A stretch of DNA of 64,000 bases from Rufibacter roseolus. Its GTDB lineage: Bacteria > Bacteroidota > Bacteroidia > Cytophagales > Hymenobacteraceae. The DNA lies in the NCBI RefSeq assembly GCF_017916365.1, contig NZ_JAFMSU010000002.1, positions 1,116,001-1,180,000 of the forward strand. Reading direction: 5' to 3'. Under the pieces are notes generated by a model that saw nothing but the letters and a program-made list of their open reading frames with translations, had not been told where the DNA came from and did not search any database. Every line of letters begins with the position of its first letter. The stretch's first letter is position 1. Positions 45,218-54,296 of this stretch are shown here, one piece after another. The translations under genes and the position numbers were made by a program.

Positions 45218-46702
45218 TTAATAACCTGGATTCTGTACCAAAGTACGGTTGTTGGCAATCGCCTCAGCGGGGATTGGGAACAGCTTATACGTATCAGTAC
45301 TTTGCGCTTTGAAAGCACGCGGAGCGGTGAAAGTACCGAAACGGATCATGTCCTGACGACGGTGTCCTTCCCAGGCCAATTCTCTGCCTCTTTCATCATA
45401 TACCTCATTCAAGGTTAAGGTACCAGCCAAGTCTGGGAGACCAGCACGGTTTCTAACCTGATCTACCAATTCTCTGGCCGTAGCCTCAGATCCACCGCTT
45501 CTAAGCAATGCTTCTGCTTTGGTCAGCAGCACATCAGCGTAACGGAACACAGGGAAGTCATTAGATGAGCTGTTACCTGGCTCAAACGGAGGAACCGGGA
45601 GGAATTTGGCGTTTCTGGCACCTTCAGATAGACCGGCACTAGTTAGGGAAGAAAGCGTGGAAGTGTACGTTACACCGCCTGGCTGAGGACCAACCAGCCA
45701 CTGCTTCTTACGCAGGTCATCATTGCTGTACTTGTTCAGGAAGTCCTGGTGAACAGTAGCACCGTTCCAGGTACTAAAACCGAACAGGGCATTGCCATGT
45801 GGTCCTTGTAAAGTACGGATACCAATGATGTTCCTAGGAGCGCTAAGGGCATCTACATATACCGCTAAAATCACTTCCTGGTCATCTAATCTGTCTCCGA
45901 AAACCGGGCTAGCACCAGCATTGGTGTACAAGTTTGGCGTTAAGGTAAAACCACCTTCGTTGATGATTTTATCAGAGGCAGCAATAGCTTCTGTCCAGCG
46001 TGGTGTACCGGTGTACACTTCAGCGTTCAGATACACTTTAGCCAACAGAGCGTAAGCCGCCCATTTGTTAAAACGGCCGTAGAACTGACCTCCTTTTGTA
46101 GTAGGCAGGAACTCTACGTTATCCTGGATTTCCTTCACAATGAAGTTGAAAACCTCGGCACGTGGCGTTTGTGGAATCTGGTCTACTGTTACGTTATTTT
46201 GGGTATAGAACGGGATATTGCCCCATCCGTCCATCAGCATGTAGTAGAAGTAAGCTCTCAATACTCTTGCCTCGGCAATTCTGGATTGGTCTGCGTTGGC
46301 ATTCTCCAGCAACTCAATTGCCAGGTTAGCTTTGAAAACGCTTCTGTACAACCAGTTCCAGGTATTGCCAATAAACTCCTGAGATCCGGTCCAGGTGTGC
46401 TGATACATGGCCCGCCAGATTCCGTTGTCATTCCAGCCCCCATCCGAGCGAGTAGGAACAACCATTTCATCTGTAGAAGTCTCATTCAGGTCATACCAGC
46501 CCCTGTCTGCGCCGGCAATTCCCTTACCGTTCCAATCCCCCCTTACCTCATTATAAATACTGGCCAGAGCTGCGTTGATTCCCGCGTCAGTGGCATAGAA
46601 CTCATCAGCAACCTGTGTGCCGTAAGTGCCCTCCTCTAAATCAGTACAACCTACATAGGTGACTGATGCGGCAACCAAAAGTGAATAAATTATTTTTTTC
46701 AT
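45218..46702 (-). CDS. susD: RagB/SusD family starch-binding lipoprotein
   Basis: 494 residues. Lipoprotein signal MKKIIYSLLVAASVTYVGCT (lipobox YVGC). SusD hallmarks: ATDAGINAALASIYNEVRGD, the TPR-like helices with ARVLRAYFYYMLMDGWGNIP, EIQDNVEFLPTT, YALLAKVYLNAEVYTG, and the C-terminal YADVLLTKAEALLRSGG then VRNRAGLPDLAG and ELAWEGHRRQDMIRFG. It forms the lid over SusC and binds incoming maltooligosaccharides. The gene lies 69 bp after susC and overlaps nothing. Specificity for alpha-glucan is inferred from the neighbouring GH13 genes. Confidence 0.93.
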   Translation of the reverse strand: MKKIIYSLLVAASVTYVGCTDLEEGTYGTQVADEFYATDAGINAALASIYNEVRGDWNGKGIAGADRGWYDLNETSTDEMVVPTRSDGGWNDNGIWRAMYQHTWTGSQEFIGNTWNWLYRSVFKANLAIELLENANADQSRIAEARVLRAYFYYMLMDGWGNIPFYTQNNVTVDQIPQTPRAEVFNFIVKEIQDNVEFLPTTKGGQFYGRFNKWAAYALLAKVYLNAEVYTGTPRWTEAIAASDKIINEGGFTLTPNLYTNAGASPVFGDRLDDQEVILAVYVDALSAPRNIIGIRTLQGPHGNALFGFSTWNGATVHQDFLNKYSNDDLRKKQWLVGPQPGGVTYTSTLSSLTSAGLSEGARNAKFLPVPPFEPGNSSSNDFPVFRYADVLLTKAEALLRSGGSEATARELVDQVRNRAGLPDLAGTLTLNEVYDERGRELAWEGHRRQDMIRFGTFTAPRAFKAQSTDTYKLFPIPAEAIANNRTLVQNPGY

Positions 46703-46771
46703 GGGAAATACTTAGAGTTTCTATTTCAATAATGTCTAAACAAATAGTCAGACGGTTGAATTCATTGGTAT

Positions 46772-49700
46772 TTAAAAAGTTGCATTGATTCCCACAGCAA
46801 AGTTGCGGGTACGTGGATAAATACCATAGTCAATACCAAAACCGCTTCCTCCTGTTGTGCTCACCTCTGGGTCAATACCAGTGTAGTCTGTGATAACAAA
46901 CAAGTTATTGGCTGTGAAGGAAAGTCTCAGATTTTTGATGGCTCCCATTTTGGCCTTGTTGAAGTTGTATCCAACGGTAAGGTTTTCAAGACGGGCAAAG
47001 TCACCATCCTCTAACCAAAGGTCAGTGGCATAAGTCAGGTTTTGCAGACCAAGATCCAAAGAGCTTTGTAACACGTTCACCTGTCCTAATTGGCTCAAGG
47101 TGCTCAAAGTTGCTTTTCTGGCGTTAAAGATCTTGTGACCGTGCGCCCCTCTGAAAACCAGGTTCATGTCAAAGTTCTTGTATCTGGCAGATGGCGTGAA
47201 AGCCCAGGTGAATTTTGGCAATGCCTGACCAGCAATGTAACGGTCTGGGTTTTGTCTGTTACCGTCTGAGATAACGCCGTCACCGTTCAGGTCATCAATG
47301 ATTTGGTTTCCGTTCTCATCAATACCACCGTGCTTGAACAGGTAGAAAGTACCTAACTGCTGACCAATGATGAGGTGAGAGATAGCATTGTTTGTAGAAC
47401 CAACACCGGTTGTACCACCTGAACCCCATACTACATAGTTAGTAGTCAAAGGAATGCCGTTCAATGAACCACTAAGCTCTTTCACTTCAGTTCTGTTGGT
47501 GGTAAGGTTACCTGCCAGGTTCAAAGAGAAATCTTCTTTGTCTACTAAAGCATAAGACAATCCAAGTTCAGCTCCTTTGTTTAAGATTTCACCAATGTTG
47601 GCCTTGATAGAACCAAAAGGATATGGAGGCTGAGGCACAGCGTAGTCAAACAACAAGTCGCTGGTTCTGCCATAGTAGAAATCCAATGAACCAGAAAGTC
47701 TGCTGCCACCAAAGAAACCGAAGTCAATACCAGCATTGTACATCTTCTTCACTTCCCATCTCAGGTCAGCGTTCTCGTTCTGGGTAATTGCGAAGTTAGG
47801 AATTAGAGTACCACCGAAGAAGGCAGTTCCAGCGTTGTTTGCTAAACGAACCGAGTTCAACGGGCCAAGGCCTTGCTGGTTACCGGTTTCACCATAACCT
47901 ACTCTCAGCTTTAAATCATTAATGACGGTAAGGTCACGCATGAAGGCTTCATCGGAGATTCTCCAGGCACCAGAGAACGCAAAGAAGTTTGCCCACTTGT
48001 TGTTTTCACCAAACACAGAAGAACCATCTCTTCTGAAGCTACCGCTGAAGATGTATCTGTCTTTGAAAGAGTAGTTTGCTCTAGCCAGGAAGGAAGCTAG
48101 GGTTCTGTCATTTTTGTAAGAACTGATATTTCCTTGCTGAAACAAGTTAGGGTCTGCAGAAGCCAATGAACTAAGGTTGTTCTTATTGTCAATCAAGAAA
48201 CCTCTGGCAGTAGCGCTGTAACCGTCATAAATCTGCTTTTGATACTCATACACCCCAATGAAGTCAAGGTGGTTGTCACCGAAATCAGTTTTATAATTCA
48301 CAAAGGCATTGAACAGTTTCTCATCTGAATTAGTGGTGGTCTTGGTGGCAATACCATCAGGCAGGTTGTTCAAGAAGATGTCTCTTTCCTCACCTGTGAG
48401 GTTGGCAGGAACTTCACCCAGGTTGCGGGCTCCCTCTACAGTAGTTCTGGCAGAAGTATAGCCTTCATAGAGGCGGTCAGTTTTCCTCCAGGAGCCAAAC
48501 ACTCCACCGCTTAAACCACCAATGATTCTGTATTCTGCACGCAGACTCCCAAACAGGTTATTAGTTCTGTCTCCGTCCACAATCTCATTAGTTCTAGCTA
48601 CTGGGTTCAGGTATCCAAAGCTTTGCGGATCCAGGAAATAAGGACCGGTGTCTTTGTACAAAGGTTCATCTGTATAGATAGGGTCAGTAGGACGGCGGTT
48701 AGTTGCCTCTCCTATTCTGCCATTATTGTTATACTTATTGGTTCTAACAGAAGTATTCAGGTTGAAATCTAAGTTAAGCTTATCTTTCAGTGCTTTCTGG
48801 GTGCCTTGGAAACGGCCGATGTAGTTATCATAGCTTGAATTCTTGATGATTCCCTGCTGAAGAATTCCAGTTAATGAAGTTCTGTAAGTAAAGGTTTCAC
48901 CACCACCTGCTACTGCCACATTGTGCGTCTGGGTATAACCTCTGCGGGTGATTTCATCAAACCAGTTGGTGTTTCCACCATAGTCATTGAAGTCAATTCC
49001 TCTTGCTTCAGCTGCTGCTCTGTATTCAGAAGCATTAAGCATATCGTATTTCTTGGCGATCACGTCCATAGAACCCACGCCGCTGTATTCAACGGAAGTC
49101 TCTCCGGCTCTACCTTTTTTGGTAGTCACCAACACAACCCCTGCTGCACCTCTTGAACCGTAGATAGCGGTAGCAGAAGCATCTTTCAGGATTTCAATAG
49201 AGCTGATCTCGCTTGGTGGGATCTGGTTCAATAAACCTAGGTCACCCTGGATACCGTCCACAACCACTAACGGGTCGTTACCACCAATCAAAGAAGTAAT
49301 ACCTCTAATCCGGATGTTAGGGTTCTGACCTGGCTCGCTACCAACCTGGTTAATGTTCACACCAGCAGCTCTACCAGCAATCTGCTGGAGCGGGCTTGTT
49401 ACAGGTCCTGCATTGAAGTCTTTCTCATCAATAGAAGCAACAGACCCGGTTAAGTCTCTTTTGTTCTGCGTACCATAACCTACTACCACTACTTCCTCCA
49501 AGGCTTTGGCATCAGTTAGCAGGTTTACATTCAAAGTAGACTGCGCTCCAACAGGCACCTCCTGGGTTACATACCCTATATAGGAGAACACCAAAGTTCC
49601 AGCATTACCAGTTACCGGAATAGAGTAGGCCCCATTCACGTCAGTGGCTGTGGCAGTGGTGGTACCTTTCAGTACAACTGACACACCAATCAGCGGAGAG

Positions 49701-49873
49701 GCACCGTCGCCAGTCACCGTTCCGGAAATGGTTCTTTGCTGTGCGGCTGCCTGCCCTATGCCCAAAGACAAAAAGGCCAACAACAGCAACAACAAGGAAG
49801 AACCCTTCCTCAGCTGCCATAAACTAAGCCAGCCTTGCGGGGCTAACTTTTTTTCAGGTAATAAATTAGTCAT
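46772..49873 (-). CDS. susC: SusC/RagA family TonB-linked outer-membrane importer
   Basis: 1033 residues from ATG 49873 (MTNLLPEKKLAPQGWL); the frame extends upstream to 49948, but that N-terminus is not signal-like. A long positively charged lead precedes the signal helix (SSLLLLLLAFLSLGIGQAAA). Next comes a carboxypeptidase-regulatory-like domain (RTISGTVTGDGASPLIGVSV, YIGYVTQEVPV), the plug with VVVGYGTQNKRDLTGSVASI and SATAIYGSRGAAGVVLVTTK, then a 22-strand barrel ending RNFAVGINATF. It imports maltooligosaccharides with TonB energy. It is the first gene of the susCDE operon and divergent from lacI, with a CG-centred operator 105 bp upstream. Confidence 0.94.
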   Translation of the reverse strand: MTNLLPEKKLAPQGWLSLWQLRKGSSLLLLLLAFLSLGIGQAAAQQRTISGTVTGDGASPLIGVSVVLKGTTTATATDVNGAYSIPVTGNAGTLVFSYIGYVTQEVPVGAQSTLNVNLLTDAKALEEVVVVGYGTQNKRDLTGSVASIDEKDFNAGPVTSPLQQIAGRAAGVNINQVGSEPGQNPNIRIRGITSLIGGNDPLVVVDGIQGDLGLLNQIPPSEISSIEILKDASATAIYGSRGAAGVVLVTTKKGRAGETSVEYSGVGSMDVIAKKYDMLNASEYRAAAEARGIDFNDYGGNTNWFDEITRRGYTQTHNVAVAGGGETFTYRTSLTGILQQGIIKNSSYDNYIGRFQGTQKALKDKLNLDFNLNTSVRTNKYNNNGRIGEATNRRPTDPIYTDEPLYKDTGPYFLDPQSFGYLNPVARTNEIVDGDRTNNLFGSLRAEYRIIGGLSGGVFGSWRKTDRLYEGYTSARTTVEGARNLGEVPANLTGEERDIFLNNLPDGIATKTTTNSDEKLFNAFVNYKTDFGDNHLDFIGVYEYQKQIYDGYSATARGFLIDNKNNLSSLASADPNLFQQGNISSYKNDRTLASFLARANYSFKDRYIFSGSFRRDGSSVFGENNKWANFFAFSGAWRISDEAFMRDLTVINDLKLRVGYGETGNQQGLGPLNSVRLANNAGTAFFGGTLIPNFAITQNENADLRWEVKKMYNAGIDFGFFGGSRLSGSLDFYYGRTSDLLFDYAVPQPPYPFGSIKANIGEILNKGAELGLSYALVDKEDFSLNLAGNLTTNRTEVKELSGSLNGIPLTTNYVVWGSGGTTGVGSTNNAISHLIIGQQLGTFYLFKHGGIDENGNQIIDDLNGDGVISDGNRQNPDRYIAGQALPKFTWAFTPSARYKNFDMNLVFRGAHGHKIFNARKATLSTLSQLGQVNVLQSSLDLGLQNLTYATDLWLEDGDFARLENLTVGYNFNKAKMGAIKNLRLSFTANNLFVITDYTGIDPEVSTTGGSGFGIDYGIYPRTRNFAVGINATF

Positions 49874-49977
49874 AGATGAAGGATTTAGGTAAATGAAGTA
49901 GTTTGAACAACTATTTAAAAAATCAGCAAAAACACACTGTACTGACAATCAAACACTTGAAATGTTTTACCAATTTG

Positions 49978-49991
49978 GGAAATCGATTTCC
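49978..49991. promoter_or_regulatory. Putative LacI-type operator upstream of susC
   Basis: GGAAATCGATTTCC is a perfect 14-bp palindrome centred on CG, 105-118 bp before the susC ATG and downstream of the putative -7 box at 50074-50067 (minus). This is where a LacI repressor could block elongation or initiation. The second half TTACCGATTTACC beside it is a further partial site. Confidence 0.6.
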
Positions 49992-50066
49992 TTACCGATT
50001 TACCAACTTTTTACAGCATTTCAAACTATTTGGTCCTCAAACGGAATATTTTTTTTAACGTTTTGC

Positions 50067-50074
50067 CAAAATTA
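50067..50074 (-). promoter_or_regulatory. Putative -7 box of the susC operon
   Basis: Reads TAATTTTG on the minus strand (TAnnTTTG consensus). A TTTG at 50101-50098 could be the -33 box, but the 23-nt spacing is slightly long. The predicted leader is ~190 nt. Confidence 0.35.
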
Positions 50075-50141
50075 CGAACAAATAATGAAGGTTTATTCAA
50101 AATATAGATTTTTTGAAGCGTCATTTTAACAGATGTTTAAT

Positions 50142-50149
50142 TAGCTTTG
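50142..50149 (+). promoter_or_regulatory. Putative -7 box of lacI
   Basis: TAGCTTTG fits TAnnTTTG and would give a leader of roughly 70 nt before the lacI ATG at 50225. No well-spaced -33 TTTG was found. Confidence 0.35.
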
Positions 50150-50207
50150 CAGTAGATGCACTTCTGAAGTACGGGTATATCAATGAAAGCGTCATTCCCC
50201 TAATTAC

Positions 50208-50219
50208 GAAATCGATAGA
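50208..50219. promoter_or_regulatory. Degenerate LacI operator at the lacI start
   Basis: GAAATCGATAGA keeps the left half and CG centre of the GAAATCGATTTC palindrome and lies 6-17 nt before the lacI ATG, suggesting weak autoregulation. Confidence 0.4.
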
Positions 50220-50224
50220 CCTCC

Positions 50225-51271
50225 ATGAGTAGAACCACCATACACGACATTGCCAAAGAGCTCAATACAAGCGCTTCAACGGTTTCTAAAGCCTTGAATG
50301 ACCACCCTTCTATTAGTGCGGCCACCAAGGAACTGATCAGGACAGCGGCCCAAAACCTCAACTACCGGCAAAACCGTCTGGCTTCTTCCCTGCGGTCGGG
50401 GCGTACCAATATTATAGGGATCGTGATTCCGAGCTCTGACATTGGTTTCTTTGGGGGGGTAGTACACGGGATTGAGAAATTGGCCCGCAGCAATGGATAT
50501 AATATTCTCCTTTTCCAGTCAAACGAAACCGGCGAGTACGAAGTTGAAGGAATTGAAACACTGCTGCAAACGAGTGTTGACGGCATCATTGTTTCTATTG
50601 CCAAAGACTCTCCTAACCTGGATCATTTCTATGATGTGAAAAAGCGAAAAGTGCCGCTGGTGCTTTTTGACCGGGTGAAAGATGAACTGAACTCCCCATC
50701 TGTGGTGGTGGATGACTATAAAGGGGCCTTCATGGCTACCGAGCACCTGATCCAGCAGGGCTACACGCGCATTGCGCATATTTCAGGGCCGCAGCACATC
50801 AAGATTTTCAATGACCGCCTTATAGGTTATGTAGATGCCTTGAAAACCTACAACTTACCTGTAGACGATGATCTGATTCAATATGGCCGGAACTCCATTG
50901 AGTCTGGCCGGGCCAGTGCCGAGCGGCTCCTGAACCGGAACAAGGGGATGGACGCTATTTTCGCAGCCGTAGATTTCACTGCCCTGGGTGCCTTACAGTA
51001 CCTCAAGCACGCCGGCGTGCGGATGCCGGAGAAAATTGGGATGATAGGTTTCGGGAACGAATCTTTCAGTCCTTACGTGACACCAAGCCTTTCCACCATT
51101 GACCAACAGCCTGCCCGAATGGGAGAAGAAGCCTTCACCTTGTTTCTGGAAGCGATGGCTAATAAAACATCAGGTGCAAACGGCTCTGAGATCATAGAAG
51201 AACCCAAGAAAATCATACTGGAACCGTTGCTGGTGGTACGGGAGTCCTCCGTTAGAGTACCTAATCCTTAA
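50225..51271 (+). CDS. LacI family transcriptional regulator of the starch locus
   Basis: 348 residues. N-terminal HTH TTIHDIAKELNTSASTVSKA-LNDHPSIS, then the hinge helix with QNRLASSLRSGRTNIIGIVI, which inserts at a central CG of its operator. The periplasmic-binding-protein-like core follows (GVVHGIEKLARSNGYNILLF, PLVLFDRVKDEL, MDAIFAAVDFTALGALQYLK, IGMIGFGNESFSPYVTPSLS). It probably senses maltose or a related sugar. It is transcribed divergently from susC and its candidate operators are in front of susC, the esterase gene and itself. Whether it represses or activates is not visible; LacI-type SusR analogues of both kinds exist. Confidence 0.92.
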   Translation: MSRTTIHDIAKELNTSASTVSKALNDHPSISAATKELIRTAAQNLNYRQNRLASSLRSGRTNIIGIVIPSSDIGFFGGVVHGIEKLARSNGYNILLFQSNETGEYEVEGIETLLQTSVDGIIVSIAKDSPNLDHFYDVKKRKVPLVLFDRVKDELNSPSVVVDDYKGAFMATEHLIQQGYTRIAHISGPQHIKIFNDRLIGYVDALKTYNLPVDDDLIQYGRNSIESGRASAERLLNRNKGMDAIFAAVDFTALGALQYLKHAGVRMPEKIGMIGFGNESFSPYVTPSLSTIDQQPARMGEEAFTLFLEAMANKTSGANGSEIIEEPKKIILEPLLVVRESSVRVPNP

Positions 51272-51307
51272 TGCTTTTGGTTTAAGATAAACTTACTCCT
51301 TATAAGA

Positions 51308-51357
51308 ACTCCCTGTTTAGAGGCGATTTTTCAAAAAACCGGCTCTAAACAGGGAGT
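51308..51357. terminator. Hairpin after lacI with embedded intergenic palindrome
   Basis: A perfect 15-bp stem ACTCCCTGTTTAGAG (51308-51322) / CTCTAAACAGGGAGT (51343-51357). The core GTTTAGAGGCG...CCGGCTCTAAAC (51315-51350) belongs to the dispersed palindrome family. It lies between convergent lacI and GNAT genes. Confidence 0.7.
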
Positions 51358-51442
51358 TTGCATTTTAGGGCATCCTGTGGCACTTTTCCAGAAAACCTGA
51401 GAGAAAGTACAAGAACACAATGATGAGATTTGCGAAAAAACT

Positions 51443-51868
51443 TTATTTCGGTGCCAAGGTCTTTTCCATCCGAATGTAGTCTATTCCATTCCTTGGGAAA
51501 GTCTCCCCTACTGGCTGCATTCCGGCCTTCAGGTAAAACCCCAAAGCCAAGGTGCGGGCGTGATACCAAACGGAAGTAATTCCTTCACCGGAAGAAAAGG
51601 CAAAAACATGCTGCAACAGCATCTGGCCGAAGCCCTGTGCCTGGAAGGCTGGTAGGGTGGCGAATTTCCTGAACTGCGCCTGCTGCTCCTTTATAAATAA
51701 GGAGATCACCGATACCCGCTCCCCTTCAACAGACAGCCCGAAATGAATTCCTGCTGCATCTTCTGGTAACTGAACAAAATGTAGCGGCTTATCGGGCCAC
51801 ATGACTTCATGGCGGATCTGCCAACTCTGAGCGGCGGCTATCTCTTTGATCTCTACCTTAGTGGGCAT
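51443..51868 (-). CDS. GNAT family N-acetyltransferase
   Basis: 141 residues, a single GNAT fold. The acetyl-CoA loop is FATLPAFQAQGFGQMLLQHV (Q-x-x-G-x-G/A type), followed by the amphipathic helix and WYHARTLALGFYLKAGMQPV. Relatives resemble ElaA/YjcF-like acyltransferases; the acceptor is unknown. The start overlaps the gldG stop by 11 bp, so it is the last gene of the gldF-gldG unit, although a role in gliding is not implied by the family. Confidence 0.85.
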   Translation of the reverse strand: MPTKVEIKEIAAAQSWQIRHEVMWPDKPLHFVQLPEDAAGIHFGLSVEGERVSVISLFIKEQQAQFRKFATLPAFQAQGFGQMLLQHVFAFSSGEGITSVWYHARTLALGFYLKAGMQPVGETFPRNGIDYIRMEKTLAPK

Positions 51869-53567
51869 ACTTGCGTTTCCGGAGCCAGAATTTCACCACA
51901 CCAAACAAGAGCAGCAAAGCCAGCGGAATACCCAGGTTAATAGCCTGCCACTTGGTCCGCTCATCGCGCAGTTTGGCTTTGTCCAGCGGTCTTAATTTGA
52001 TTTCCTTGCCGCGCAGTTCAATAAGGCCTTTCTCGTCCAAGAGGTAATCGGCCACGTTTTTCAGGAGTTCTTTATTGGCGAAGCGCGAGCGGGTGAACCG
52101 GTCAAAGCCCAGTTCCAGCGGGCGGCCGGAGCGCGGGTCCACTTCATTTGCGGCCAGGTCGCCGTCTGAGAACACCACAATCTGGGAGGCTTTGCCTTGG
52201 GCCTGGAACGGAATTCTGGTTCCTGCGGGCACCGGACGGTTCTTGAACACCGACTGGAATTTCCCTTCCAGCAGGTATCCTACCGGAATGGCGTTTTGGC
52301 TGAACAACTTGGGGTCTCGGTCAACGCGAGGATCGTTCAGGGAAATGGAAACCGGCGAATCGCGCTTGCGCGAATACTGCGAAGTCCAGAGTAGCGGCGA
52401 CTTTTTGATACCCACGGCTTTCACGGTATCCAGGGAACTCACAAACTTGGTTTGCACGGCATCAAGGTTACGGGTGAGCGGCAGCTGACTGAAATTGCTG
52501 ATGAGGGGGTAATAGCGCCAGGGCACCAGTTGCGTCTGCGGCTGGTTGCCCATGTAGCCCGTCACCATCGGGATGAAGCTCGCGTTGAGATCCTGCACCA
52601 GATCGGGGTTCACGCGCACGCCGTAGCGGAAAAGCATGTCCTGCAGGTTCAGGTCATAGGGGAAAGCCAGGAAGCCATTCTCTTGAATGCTGTCCAGGGA
52701 GGCGCGCACGCCATCCAGCATGAACAGCATCTTCCCGCCCCTGATCAGGAACTGATCCATTTTGTACTTGTCCAGCTCAGAGAACGGTTTGGTGGGTTTC
52801 ATAAGCACCACCAGGTTAAAGTTGTTCAGGTCCGGCACCTGCGAAAGGTCTACCCGGTTTACGGTGTAAAATTCTGAAAGCGTGCCCAAAAAGTCTGCGG
52901 CCTGCGGGAGCCAAAGCTCGCCATGGCCTTGCAGTACCCCTATCCTTCCGGCACTGGCAGCCGCCACTTTCCTGATGCCCGAGGCCAGTTCGTATTCCAG
53001 TCCTTCAATGGATTGGTTCAGACGTTCTTCGGGCGGAGCGGCCTGGCTACCTCTCAGGAGTACCGCGGCGGTCTCTTTGCTTCCCGCGGAAATCAATGCG
53101 CCCGGGAACACGATTTTCTCCACTTTCTTATCGCCTTCCTGCGCGAACAGGTTGGTGGGTTGCAGTCCTTTCTGGGCCAGTTGCATGTAGAACTGGTTTC
53201 TGGCCTGCTCATTGGTGTTGGCGCTGGGGTCCACGAACTGGTACTGCACTTTGCCGTCTGAGTACAACCGGAACTCCTCCAGCATCTCGCGGGTGCTGTT
53301 CTGCAGCCTCCGGAATCCGGCTGGGAACTCGCCCTCCAGGTACACGGTCACCTGCACGGGTTCCCGCAGGTTGCCCAGCAGGTTCTTGGTCTGGTCTGAG
53401 ATGGAATAGCGTTTATCCTCAGTGAGGTCTAGCCGGAAGAAATAGCGGCTGGCCACAAAGTTCAAAACCAGCAGCAAGCCCACGGCTACAAGGAAAAAGG
53501 TCCAGTCATGGCGGCGGCGGCTTTCCACGGCTTGTTTTTGCGTGACGGGGTTCGTTTGCTCTACCAT
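51858..53567 (-). CDS. gldG: Gliding-motility ABC transporter auxiliary protein GldG
   Basis: 569 residues. A cytosolic N-terminus (QTNPVTQKQAVESRRRHDWT) leads to a membrane helix FFLVAVGLLLVLNFVASRYF, followed by the motif RLDLTEDKRYSISDQTKNLL and LREPVQVTVYLEGEFPAGFR, diagnostic for GldG/Mfla-type proteins. The large periplasmic domain is substrate-binding-like. A final helix LGIPLALLLLFGVVKFWLRK re-enters the membrane. With GldA and GldF it forms an ABC transporter needed for gliding in Flavobacterium. The start overlaps the gldF stop by 7 bp. Confidence 0.93.
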   Translation of the reverse strand: MVEQTNPVTQKQAVESRRRHDWTFFLVAVGLLLVLNFVASRYFFRLDLTEDKRYSISDQTKNLLGNLREPVQVTVYLEGEFPAGFRRLQNSTREMLEEFRLYSDGKVQYQFVDPSANTNEQARNQFYMQLAQKGLQPTNLFAQEGDKKVEKIVFPGALISAGSKETAAVLLRGSQAAPPEERLNQSIEGLEYELASGIRKVAAASAGRIGVLQGHGELWLPQAADFLGTLSEFYTVNRVDLSQVPDLNNFNLVVLMKPTKPFSELDKYKMDQFLIRGGKMLFMLDGVRASLDSIQENGFLAFPYDLNLQDMLFRYGVRVNPDLVQDLNASFIPMVTGYMGNQPQTQLVPWRYYPLISNFSQLPLTRNLDAVQTKFVSSLDTVKAVGIKKSPLLWTSQYSRKRDSPVSISLNDPRVDRDPKLFSQNAIPVGYLLEGKFQSVFKNRPVPAGTRIPFQAQGKASQIVVFSDGDLAANEVDPRSGRPLELGFDRFTRSRFANKELLKNVADYLLDEKGLIELRGKEIKLRPLDKAKLRDERTKWQAINLGIPLALLLLFGVVKFWLRKRKYAH

Positions 53568-54289
53568 TTTCTGCTCTCCAATACCAGTTTAGTACCCAAC
53601 AGCATGATAGTGATCACGCTCAAAAAATACAGCACATCGCGGGAGTCAATAAGACCTTTGCTGATGGAGCTATAGTGATAAGAAATGCCCAGCTGCGCGA
53701 TGTAATAAGAAGCCGTTCCCCAGGCGTCAATGGAGGCCAGCAAATCAAAGCCGGTGTACACCAGGTAGCACAGGAAAACCGCCAGAATGAAGGCCACAAT
53801 CTGGTTCTCTGTGAGCGACGACGCGAAAATGCCCATAGCCACGAACACCGCCGCCAGAAACACCAGCCCCAGGTAAGAACCAGCCACCGCCGCCGAGTCA
53901 ATATTCCCCACCGGGTCACCCAATTGGTACACACTCAGGTAGTACAACAAAGAAGGCAACAGCGCGAACAAAGCCAGCAACAAACAAGCGAAGTACTTGC
54001 CCAACAGCAGTTGGGTATCTGAAAGCGGTTTGGTAAGCAGCAGTTCCATGGTGCCGCCCTTCCGCTCCTCAGCGAAGGCGCGCATGGTAATAGCCGGAAT
54101 CAGAAACAGGAACAGCCAAGGTGCCAGCATGAATACTGATTGCAGATCGGCGTAGCCGTAGTCCAGCACGCTACTGTCTGGAAAGACCCACATGAACAGG
54201 CCCGTAGCTACAAGAAACACCCCAATGACAATATAGCCGATGAGCGAGTTGAGGTAGGAGTTAAACTCTTTAGAAAGAATTGCGAACAT
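53561..54289 (-). CDS. gldF: Gliding-motility ABC transporter permease GldF
   Basis: 242 residues with six membrane helices (SLIGYIVIGVFLVATGLFMW, SVFMLAPWLFLFLIPAITMR, CLLLALFALLPSLLYYLSVY and others). The ABC-2 permease signature AFAEERKGGTMELLLTKPLS is intact. Start MFAILSKEFNSYLNSLIGYI matches GldF proteins. It is co-transcribed and overlapping with gldG. The leader carries the GATAC repeat seen also before the GH65 gene, ending 7 nt before the ATG. Confidence 0.93.
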   Translation of the reverse strand: MFAILSKEFNSYLNSLIGYIVIGVFLVATGLFMWVFPDSSVLDYGYADLQSVFMLAPWLFLFLIPAITMRAFAEERKGGTMELLLTKPLSDTQLLLGKYFACLLLALFALLPSLLYYLSVYQLGDPVGNIDSAAVAGSYLGLVFLAAVFVAMGIFASSLTENQIVAFILAVFLCYLVYTGFDLLASIDAWGTASYYIAQLGISYHYSSISKGLIDSRDVLYFLSVITIMLLGTKLVLESRKW

Positions 54290-54296
54290 ATGATTG

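Noticed and set aside
49874-49948. N-terminal extension of SusC
   Set aside because: The extra 25 residues precede the normal long-signal start and run through the untranslated leader near the operator.
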